Shown here: positions 55,225 to 61,979 of the stretch, one piece after another | Layout of the letters: each line of letters opens with the position of its first letter | Numbering within the stretch: the first letter of the stretch is position 1 | From: Ensifer sp. PDNC004 | GTDB lineage: Bacteria > Pseudomonadota > Alphaproteobacteria > Rhizobiales > Rhizobiaceae | Assembly (NCBI RefSeq): GCF_016919405.1 | Contig: NZ_CP070352.1 | Location: forward strand, 992,001 to 1,056,000 | DNA: 64,000 bases | Reading direction: 5' to 3' | Translations under genes and position numbers: made by a program | Notes under the pieces: model-generated | The model's database searches: none | Seen by the model: the letters and a program-made list of their open reading frames with translations, nothing else | Told to the model about the DNA's origin: nothing

Positions 55225-55698
55225 ATGGCCAAGAACACGATCTGCCTCTGGTACGACAAGGAGGCCGAGACGGCCGCTCGCTTCTACGCCGAGATCTTTC
55301 CCGATAGCCGGGTCAGCGCCGTACACCGCGCGCCCGGCGACTTTCCGTCCGGCAAGGCGGGAGACGTGCTGACGGTGGAATTCACCGTCGCCGGCATTCC
55401 CTGCCTCGGTCTCAACGGCGGCCCGATGTTCAAGCACAACGAGGCCTTCTCGTTCCAGATCGCCACCGACGACCAGGAGGAGACCGACCGCTACTGGAAC
55501 GCCATTGTCGGCAATGGCGGCCAGGAGAGCGCCTGCGGCTGGTGCAAGGACAAATGGGGCATTTCCTGGCAGATCACGCCACGGGTCCTGACCGATGCGC
55601 TGGCGGCCGGCGGCGCCGAGGCAAAGCGCGCCTTCGAGGCGATGATGACCATGGGCAAGATCGACGTCGCCGCGATCGAGGTGGCGCGGCGCGGCTGA
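55225..55698 (+). CDS. VOC family protein (PhnB/3-dmu-9_3-mt type)
   Basis: 157 residues of the vicinal-oxygen-chelate fold, PhnB-like: ICLWYDKEAETAARFYAEIFPDS, TVEFTVAGIPCLGLNGGP, WCKDKWGISWQITPRVL. Activity is unknown; many such genes accompany SRPBCC proteins and ArsR regulators, but here it stands alone. AAAGGA precedes ATG 55225. Confidence 0.88.
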   Translation: MAKNTICLWYDKEAETAARFYAEIFPDSRVSAVHRAPGDFPSGKAGDVLTVEFTVAGIPCLGLNGGPMFKHNEAFSFQIATDDQEETDRYWNAIVGNGGQESACGWCKDKWGISWQITPRVLTDALAAGGAEAKRAFEAMMTMGKIDVAAIEVARRG

Positions 55699-55939
55699 CG
55701 CCGCCTCTCTGAGGGAACTTTCCGGCCCGCGACGGCTTACCCAAGGGTGTGCGCGCCGTGTCAACCGGACGTGACAGGGATGGCGAACATGGCGGTTTTT
55801 CCGGTTTCCCGCCATGGCCGACGCAATGGCAGTCGAGCGCCCCACCTGTCCGGTGCGCCACACGCTGTCGGCGAAGCATCGCCGGCAGCACGATCGGAAG
55901 GACTTTGCCGGACTTTCAAAATGCCCGGCGACGCCGAAC

Positions 55940-56638
55940 TCAGGCGCTCAGGAGATCGCGAAGCGCCTCGCCGACCCCGGTCGCCGACTGCGGGTTCTGG
56001 CCGGTGATCAACCGGCCATCGACAACCACCTTCGATGTCCAGTCCGCGGCCGGATGATGAGTCGCACCGCGCTCGACAAGCGTGCTTGCGAGAAGGAACG
56101 GCACCGTCTTGTCGAGGCCGACGGCGCGTTCTTCGGAATCGGTAAAGGCGCTGACATTGCGGCCGGCGACCAGGTAGCGGCCGTCGGAAAGCCTGACATT
56201 CACGAGGGCTGCCGGACCGTGGCAGACCGCCGCGACGGCACCGCCAGCCTCAAACACCGAACGCGTCACCCGGTCGACGGCGCTGCTTTGAGGCAGGTCC
56301 CACATCGCACCGTGACCGCCGGCGAAGAAGATGGCCGCGTAGCGGTCGGGGTCGACATCGTCGAGCCTGGCTGTTGTGCGGATCGCGGCGCGAAACGCCT
56401 CGTCGTTCCAGTAGCGTCGATTGGTGTCATCCTCCAGGTCGAGGCCGTCAACCGGCGGCTCGCCACCCTTGATCGACGCGAATTCGACCGCAATGCCGGC
56501 GGTTTCGAGCACGGAAAGCGGATGGGTGACCTCGCCGAGATAGAAACCGGTCGGCTGCCCGCTATCCCCCTTGGTACCATGGCTGGTGAGGACAAAGAGT
56601 ACGGGCTTCTTCGGATTAGCGTTGGTGTTCGGCATCAT
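55940..56638 (-). CDS. DJ-1/PfpI family protein (Hsp31-like)
   Basis: 232 residues. Nucleophilic elbow Cys in AAVCHGPAALV, GGHGAMWDL upstream, and FASIKGGEPPVD in the middle, as in class I glutamine amidotransferase-like Hsp31/HchA enzymes that act as glyoxalase III or chaperone/deglycase. AGGAAAAG precedes the ATG pair. Divergent from a LysR gene that probably regulates it. Confidence 0.9.
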   Translation of the reverse strand: MMPNTNANPKKPVLFVLTSHGTKGDSGQPTGFYLGEVTHPLSVLETAGIAVEFASIKGGEPPVDGLDLEDDTNRRYWNDEAFRAAIRTTARLDDVDPDRYAAIFFAGGHGAMWDLPQSSAVDRVTRSVFEAGGAVAAVCHGPAALVNVRLSDGRYLVAGRNVSAFTDSEERAVGLDKTVPFLLASTLVERGATHHPAADWTSKVVVDGRLITGQNPQSATGVGEALRDLLSA

Positions 56639-56757
56639 CTTTTCCTGTTTGAAGCGGGTCTGAGCTTGCGACCGTTGACTGATGCTGCTTATTTATTACT
56701 TCGATTTGCGGCGATAAATGCGCCGCCGTGGAAATGATTTGGTCTTGAGAGGCAAGA

Positions 56758-57645
56758 ATGCGGCGCTTCGATCATCTCGCCGACGTCGAGGCCTTTATCA
56801 CCGTCATGGACAAGGGATCGCTGACCGCCGGGGCGGTGGCGCTCGCCACCACGCCTTCCGTGCTCAGCCGTGCGATCACCCGCCTCGAAACCAAGCTCGG
56901 CACGCAGCTGGTACGGCGCACCACGCGGCGCATCAGCCTCACGGAAGCGGGCCGCGCCTATCTGGATCAGGTCCGCGTGGCCTTTGACGCGATCGACCAG
57001 GCGGAGCGGGCCATCCAGGGCGAAGGCGCGCTTGCCGGCCGGGTCCGTCTCAGCGCCTCCACGACCTTCGGGCATTTCCAGCTACCGGAGAAACTGGCGC
57101 GTTTTGCGCTGCGCCATCCAGGCGTTACGGTCGAACTGTCGATCGCCAACCGCAATGTCGATCTCGTCGCCGAGGGCTACGACCTCGCCATCCGCCTCGG
57201 CCAGCTTCCAGACAGCGGCCTGGTCGGACGCAAGCTCGGAGACGCTCCGTTGAGGCTGGTGGCCTCTCCCGGCTACATCGCCCGGTGCGGCGCGCCGCAA
57301 TCGGTCGAAGATCTCGCGGCCCACACCTGCCTGCCCTTCGTCATGCCGAGCACCGGCCGCCCGGCTCCCTGGCTGTTGCGGGTCGACGGTTCGGATGTCG
57401 ACTGGGTGCCCCATGGTCCCGTGCAAGTCGAGGACGATGTGCTGGGCACCGTGTCGCTGGCGGAGGCGGGTCTCGGCATATGCCAGACCTATGACTTCGT
57501 CGTGCGCGATCGGCTCTTGCGCGGCAGTCTGGTCGAGCTTCTGCCGGAATCCGGTGGCCGGTCGCGTCCCTTCTCCCTCATTTATCCGCCGCACAAAAAC
57601 CTTGCGGCTGCGACCCGAGCATTGATCGACTGCCTCATGGAGTAA
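56758..57645 (+). CDS. LysR family transcriptional regulator
   Basis: 295 residues: HTH (LTAGAVALATTPSVLSRAITRLETKLG) and effector domain with typical CrgA-like layout (VRLSASTTFGHFQLPEKLARFALRHPGV). Divergent from the DJ-1 gene across 119 bp; likely responds to an electrophile (inference from target). Confidence 0.92.
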   Translation: MRRFDHLADVEAFITVMDKGSLTAGAVALATTPSVLSRAITRLETKLGTQLVRRTTRRISLTEAGRAYLDQVRVAFDAIDQAERAIQGEGALAGRVRLSASTTFGHFQLPEKLARFALRHPGVTVELSIANRNVDLVAEGYDLAIRLGQLPDSGLVGRKLGDAPLRLVASPGYIARCGAPQSVEDLAAHTCLPFVMPSTGRPAPWLLRVDGSDVDWVPHGPVQVEDDVLGTVSLAEAGLGICQTYDFVVRDRLLRGSLVELLPESGGRSRPFSLIYPPHKNLAAATRALIDCLME

Positions 57646-57740
57646 GCCTGAAGGATGAGCTTGTCGGCTCAGCCGCGGAAATCGACCTCTGGCGTGCAAA
57701 GCTGGTCGCCCGGGCCAAGGCCCCAGCGACCGGCCTCATC

Positions 57741-58382
57741 CTAACCGTGCCAGTGCGAGCAGCGGATCACGCTGCAGAAGTTGCCGCGACGGGAGTGCGG
57801 TTCCTTGTCGGCGATGACGTCGGCCTTGACGTTGCCGAAGGTGGTGTCCGGCTTGTGCCTGATGCCGTCGTAGAAGGCCTGGATGATGTCCTCCTTGAAA
57901 GTCGGCGTGCGCGGGAAGGCGCTGACCACCGCCTCGCGCTCGGCGTCGGAATATTGCCTGTAGGTCAGCCCGAGCACGTCCATCTCGACGCCGGCCGTCA
58001 CCAGCGCCACGACGGGATGCATGTGTTCGGGCCCGCCCGGCGTGGTATGGAGCGCGATCGCCGTCCAGACCGTGTAGGCATCCGCCTCCGAAATGCCGTG
58101 GCTGCGCAGGAAATCGCGGCCGGCATGGGCGCCATCGACTTCGAAGCGCTCGGTCTGGCTGCTATGGCTCGGCATCAGGCCGATGTCGTGAAACATCGCG
58201 CCGGCATAAAGCAGTTCGCGGTCGAACGTCAGGCCGCGATGAACACCCGCAAGCGCGCCGAAATGGTAGACGCGGCTCGAATGGTTGAAGAGCAGCTCCG
58301 TTTCCGTATCGCGGATGTATTCGGTAATCGCCCTGGCAAGCTTGCTATCGGGAACGGTCGCATCTTCGGCAAGGAATGGCAT
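57741..58382 (-). CDS. HD domain hydrolase, cyanamide hydratase-like
   Basis: 213 residues. The HD pair is in AGAMFHDIGLMPSH, with earlier NHSSRVYHFG and later IALHTTPGG contributing metal ligands. The layout resembles the Ddi2/cyanamide hydratase group of HD proteins, whose members act on small nitriles; bacterial versions are mostly untested. AGGAGA precedes ATG 58382. Divergent from a GlxA-like AraC regulator across 106 bp. Confidence 0.85.
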   Translation of the reverse strand: MPFLAEDATVPDSKLARAITEYIRDTETELLFNHSSRVYHFGALAGVHRGLTFDRELLYAGAMFHDIGLMPSHSSQTERFEVDGAHAGRDFLRSHGISEADAYTVWTAIALHTTPGGPEHMHPVVALVTAGVEMDVLGLTYRQYSDAEREAVVSAFPRTPTFKEDIIQAFYDGIRHKPDTTFGNVKADVIADKEPHSRRGNFCSVIRCSHWHG

Positions 58383-58488
58383 CGTCTTCTCCTGGGTTTC
58401 TAAGCACCCAAAGGATAGAACCGCCTGGATTGTCTGTAATCGACGTGATACGTCAAATAAGGACAAATCCGGTTTGGAGCGGCCGCGG

Positions 58489-59475
58489 ATGCAGGAGAAG
58501 ACCAGAACCGTCGTGATGGTGGCGCTGCCCGGCGTGCAGCTCCTCGACGTCTCCGGCCCGCTCGACGTCTTTGCCGAAGCCAATGCGCAGGTCCGCCGGG
58601 AGGCTTACAGTCTTCTCGTCGCGGCGGCCGGGCCGGAGCCGCTGCGCAGCTCATCCGGCGTGCGGCTGATTGCCGACCGCGTGATCGGCCGCGACTTAGA
58701 CGATCCGATCGATACCCTACTTGTTGCCGGCTGCCCCAATGCCATGGACGTGCCCGCCGGCGGCATCGTCCTTGATTGGCTGCGGCAGCGTGCACCGACG
58801 GTCCGGCGCTACGGTTCCGTCTGCAGCGGCGCCTTTTTCCTGGCGGCCGCCGGCCTGCTTGACGGGCGGCGCGTGACGACGCACTGGGCCGTCGCCGCGC
58901 GGCTGGCGCAGCGTTATCCCGAGGTCACGGTGGACGAGGATGCCATCCATGTCGGCGACGGTCCCGTGCGCACGGCCGCCGGCGTGACGGCCGGTCTCGA
59001 TCTGGCGCTTGCTCTGGTGGAGGAGGATCTCGGGCACGAGATCGCCATGCGGGTGGCAAGCCAGCTGGTGATGTTCTTCAAGCGGCCGGGCGGGCAGATG
59101 CAGTTCAGCCGCAAGGGCGAGGCCATGCCGGCCGGCCGCTCGGCGCTCCAGGAGTTGCAGCGCTGGGTCGTCGCCAATCCCGGACAGGATCACAGCGTCG
59201 CGATGCTTGCAAAACGCATGGATCTCAGCCCGCGCCATTTTTCACGGCTTTTCCGCAGCGAGGTCGGCATCACGCCGGCGAACTGGGTGGAGGAAGCCCG
59301 TGTCGCGGCCGCCCGGCGCCTGCTCGCGCAGGGACAGGACGCCCCCAAGCAGGTCGCCGCCCGCTGCGGCTTTGCCGATGCCGACACGCTCCGGCGCGCC
59401 TTCATGCGCCATGTCGGCGTCACGCCGGCCGAATATCGCAAGCGCTTCGCCAGCCCGGCTCTTTCCGCGGAATGA
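58489..59475 (+). CDS. GlxA family AraC-type transcriptional regulator
   Basis: 328 residues: a DJ-1/PfpI-like sensor domain at 1-195 (VVMVALPGVQLLDVSGPLDVFAEA, VCSGAFFLAAAGLLDGRRVTTHW) and a C-terminal double HTH of the AraC type (about 220-320; MLAKRMDLSPRHFSRLFRSEVG, VAARCGFADADTLRRAFMRHVG). Divergent from the HD hydrolase gene, the probable target. The ligand is unknown. Confidence 0.92.
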   Translation: MQEKTRTVVMVALPGVQLLDVSGPLDVFAEANAQVRREAYSLLVAAAGPEPLRSSSGVRLIADRVIGRDLDDPIDTLLVAGCPNAMDVPAGGIVLDWLRQRAPTVRRYGSVCSGAFFLAAAGLLDGRRVTTHWAVAARLAQRYPEVTVDEDAIHVGDGPVRTAAGVTAGLDLALALVEEDLGHEIAMRVASQLVMFFKRPGGQMQFSRKGEAMPAGRSALQELQRWVVANPGQDHSVAMLAKRMDLSPRHFSRLFRSEVGITPANWVEEARVAAARRLLAQGQDAPKQVAARCGFADADTLRRAFMRHVGVTPAEYRKRFASPALSAE

Positions 59476-59493
59476 GCCGGGCCGGCGCTATTC

Positions 59494-59709
59494 CTACTCC
59501 GCCGCCTGCATTCTGCTCTGCTGCTTGCCCAGATAGGGCAGCGCAAAGAGATAGAGGCCAGTCGGCACAAGCACGGCCAAGGGCGGCAGTGGCGTAAGAT
59601 AAACCCACTCCGGAAGCGTCGTCAGGGCCATGCCGGCGAAGATCGCAGCAACGGCAAGCGAAAAGATCAGCGATGTCCAGCGATGGATCGTTCGTATAAG
59701 AGAGGTCAT
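59494..59709 (-). CDS. Small membrane protein of ArsR-SRPBCC operon
   Basis: 71 residues with two hydrophobic helices (IFSLAVAAIFAGMALTTL and PPLAVLVPTGLYLFALPYLG) and a short basic C-terminus. Not recognised as a named family. GAGGT is 6 nt before ATG 59709, 44 bp after the SRPBCC gene, so it probably belongs to that operon. Confidence 0.8.
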   Translation of the reverse strand: MTSLIRTIHRWTSLIFSLAVAAIFAGMALTTLPEWVYLTPLPPLAVLVPTGLYLFALPYLGKQQSRMQAAE

Positions 59710-59753
59710 TGCGATACCTCGCGTTTGAGAAACGGTGATGGCACAAGCGGATG

Positions 59754-60164
59754 TCAGTCGAGCCTTGCGACGACCTCGGAAAGCTGGTCGATGAAGCGCC
59801 GCCATCCGACGGTTGCACCCTGGTAGTAGGACTTCTGGTCCGCCTTGAAGCCACGCTGCTCCATGCGCAGGCTGGTCCCGCCGCTGGTCGGGACAAGGGT
59901 CCAGGTGACGACGCTTGAGAGATCCTTGGTGTCCCAGCGATAGGCGAGCGAGCGATCCTTCTCGATCGTCTCCACCTGACAGTCGACGTGGCCCCAATCG
60001 GCCGACAGCGTGAACCGGCGGCCGACTTCCGGCACGAAATCGTTGCGCATCAGCCATTCGGCGATCAGATGCGGCTGGGTCAGCGCCCGCCAGAGCTTTT
60101 CCGGCGCATGGGCAAATTCGCGTTCGACGACAACGGAGCGGGTGGTTTCGGTTGTTTCGGTCAT
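59754..60164 (-). CDS. SRPBCC (AHSA1-like) domain protein
   Basis: 136 residues of the Aha1/START-like fold (EFAHAPEKLWRALTQPHLIAEWLM, WTLVPTSGGTSLRMEQRGF). It binds hydrophobic ligands in a barrel; activity unknown. Its ATG overlaps the stop of the ArsR gene (ATGA, 4 bp), giving tight coupling, a very common ArsR-SRPBCC pairing. Confidence 0.9.
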   Translation of the reverse strand: MTETTETTRSVVVEREFAHAPEKLWRALTQPHLIAEWLMRNDFVPEVGRRFTLSADWGHVDCQVETIEKDRSLAYRWDTKDLSSVVTWTLVPTSGGTSLRMEQRGFKADQKSYYQGATVGWRRFIDQLSEVVARLD

Positions 60165-60484
60165 TGATCCATTCTCTTTAACAAATCATCGAGATCATCG
60201 AAGCGGTCCTGCCAGAAGCCGGCCATCTCCGTCGTCCAGTCAACCAGCGTCGTGAGCGCTTCGCGCCGGGCGCTGTAATAGGTGTAGCGGCCCTCGTGCC
60301 GGTCGTGCACGAGCCCCGCAGCCTTCAGGATCTTGAGATGCTTGGACACGACCGGCTGCGAGACCCCGGCGTCGGCGAGCAATCCGACGACCGTGGTATC
60401 CCCCTGCCGGCAAAGGTGTTCGAAGAGCCCACGGCGTGTGGGATCGGCGAGCGCCCGAAAAACCGAGTCCTGTAGTTGCGACAT
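60161..60484 (-). CDS. ArsR family transcriptional regulator
   Basis: 107 residues, winged HTH (RRGLFEHLCRQGDTTVVGLLADAGVSQPVVSKHLKILKAAGLVHDRHEGRYTYYS). No cysteine metal-binding motif of the ArsR/SmtB arsenic type is visible, so it belongs to the metal-independent group paired with SRPBCC proteins. Two copies of a 16-bp palindrome lie right before its start. Confidence 0.92.
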   Translation of the reverse strand: MSQLQDSVFRALADPTRRGLFEHLCRQGDTTVVGLLADAGVSQPVVSKHLKILKAAGLVHDRHEGRYTYYSARREALTTLVDWTTEMAGFWQDRFDDLDDLLKRMDQ

Positions 60485-60489
60485 GTTTC

Positions 60490-60531
60490 ATACCCGATTG
60501 GCTATGAGATGACATATAGCCAATTGGGTAT
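60490..60531. promoter_or_regulatory. Two-copy ArsR operator
   Basis: ATACCCGATTGGCTAT (60490-60505) and its near-exact inverse ATAGCCAATTGGGTAT (60516-60531) differ at one position when compared in the same orientation. Each is itself nearly palindromic around CCAATTGG. Centres are 26 bp apart, and the first copy starts 5 bp from the ArsR start codon, ideal for autorepression. Confidence 0.75.
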
Positions 60532-60694
60532 GCGTTTGTCAAACGCTTATGTTGTGCCCGCCGACACCCGTTTCAAGCCCGCTGCCGCTATCCACTCCGG
60601 CACCGAGAAAGCTTGTGCTTGTTGGCGAAATGCAGCGCCCCTATAGAAGACGCATGATCGGTCAATGTCCGCCAACGGCGGCTGAGGTAGTCAG

Positions 60695-61273
60695 ATGGTT
60701 TCGCATATTCGTGCCGTTCCTCTCGAAAAGGCGTACCGGCTGCTGAACCATGGGCCGACGGTCCTGGTTTCCGCCCGCCATGGCGGCGTCGAGGATGTGA
60801 TGGCGGCAGCCTGGGCCTGCGCGCTCGACTATGATCCGCCCAAGCTGACGGTGGTGCTCGACAGCGCCACCCGTACCCGCGGCCTTGCAGAGGAAGCGGG
60901 CGTGTTCGTCATCCAGGTGCCGACCGCCACCCAGGCGGTTCTGACCCATGCGGTGGGCACCACGAGCCTCCACGACGATCCCGACAAGCTGCGCAATGCC
61001 GGCGTCGAACTGTTCCAGATGCCTGACCATGACCTTCCGCTCGTCGCCGGCTGTTCCGCCTGGCTTGCCTGCCGGCTGATCAGCGAGCCGTCGATCGAGA
61101 GCCGATACGACCTGTTCATCGGCGAAGTCTTCGCGGCCTGGGCCGACGATCGGGTGTTTCGCGACGGGCATTGGATGTTCGAAACGGCCGATCCTGCCTT
61201 GCGCAGCCTGCACTATGTCGCGGGCGGGCATTTCTACGCTATCGGCGAGGCGATCGACGTAACGTCCCGATAG
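60695..61273 (+). CDS. Flavin reductase-like (FMN-binding split barrel) protein
   Basis: 192 residues, flavin reductase domain: RLLNHGPTVLVSARHGGVEDVMAAAWACALDYDPPKLTVVLD and SLHYVAGGHFYAIGEAID. It probably binds FMN and reduces flavin or a small substrate. GAGGTAGTCAG precedes ATG 60695. Upstream 200 bp face the ArsR gene divergently. Confidence 0.85.
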   Translation: MVSHIRAVPLEKAYRLLNHGPTVLVSARHGGVEDVMAAAWACALDYDPPKLTVVLDSATRTRGLAEEAGVFVIQVPTATQAVLTHAVGTTSLHDDPDKLRNAGVELFQMPDHDLPLVAGCSAWLACRLISEPSIESRYDLFIGEVFAAWADDRVFRDGHWMFETADPALRSLHYVAGGHFYAIGEAIDVTSR

Positions 61274-61442
61274 GCCGAACGCGACCGCCAACGGTGGCGC
61301 GCCGGGATGGTTACGCTCGGCTCTACACATGGAGAAGACCCGGCCGCGCCCTTTAGCACGACCGGGGCCCGCCCCGGGAGGCTGCGCACCTTTAAAAAGC
61401 ACGCCAGATGCCTGGCGGCAAAGCGAGGGCCGTGACGTTGCC

Positions 61443-61979
61443 TCAGCTCTTTCCGGACAGGGCAATCACCCGGTCGAGCGCTGCGGCAAAGCCCTTGAGC
61501 GAGACAGCGAACGCTACGTCCTTTTCGCTGTCGCTCGCAAACGCGCCGATCTTCAACGCCGTTCCGCTGCGCAGCAGCACAACTGTCGATTCGGTAAAGG
61601 TCAAAGGCACGATGCAGCCGAGCGGCAGGCAGGTGCGGAAGCCGGTCGGCTTGCCGCCGGTCGCCTCGTCGACACCGAGCGTCACGCCCTTATCCAGGTA
61701 GAGACCGAAGGGGAGCGCGAGGCTCCCCTCGAGGCCCGCGTCCGCCGCCGTGCGGAGCTCGATCGTCAGCACATGCTGACCGCCCTTGTGGAACTGGCGC
61801 TGCGAGAGGAGGCAATGCTTCTTCCCCTCGATCTCGGCGCAGGCGACGCTCCAGTCCTCGTAGGTCTCCGAAAGCTGGGAGGGCGCTGCCGGCTTTCCGG
61901 CGGCGTCTTGCCCATAAAGCGGCGTCATGGCGACGAAGGTCGCCATCAGCATTGTCGAGAGCCAGACGAACCTGCGCAT
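61443..61979 (-). CDS. Invasion-associated locus B (IalB) family protein
   Basis: 178 residues with a signal peptide (MRRFVWLSTMLMATFVAMTPLYG). IalB-type features: YEDWSVACAEIEGKKHCLLSQ, and FRTCLPLGCIVPLTF with a probable disulfide. IalB proteins are periplasmic and widespread in Rhizobiales; function is unclear. Its ATG overlaps the TGA of the autotransporter gene by one base, so the two are translationally coupled. Confidence 0.88.
   Translation of the reverse strand: MRRFVWLSTMLMATFVAMTPLYGQDAAGKPAAPSQLSETYEDWSVACAEIEGKKHCLLSQRQFHKGGQHVLTIELRTAADAGLEGSLALPFGLYLDKGVTLGVDEATGGKPTGFRTCLPLGCIVPLTFTESTVVLLRSGTALKIGAFASDSEKDVAFAVSLKGFAAALDRVIALSGKS

Noticed and set aside
61362..61377. GC-rich hairpin CCGGGG-N4-CCCCGG between flavin reductase-like and IalB genes
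   Set aside because: Six-pair stem with no T-run; not convincing as a terminator.
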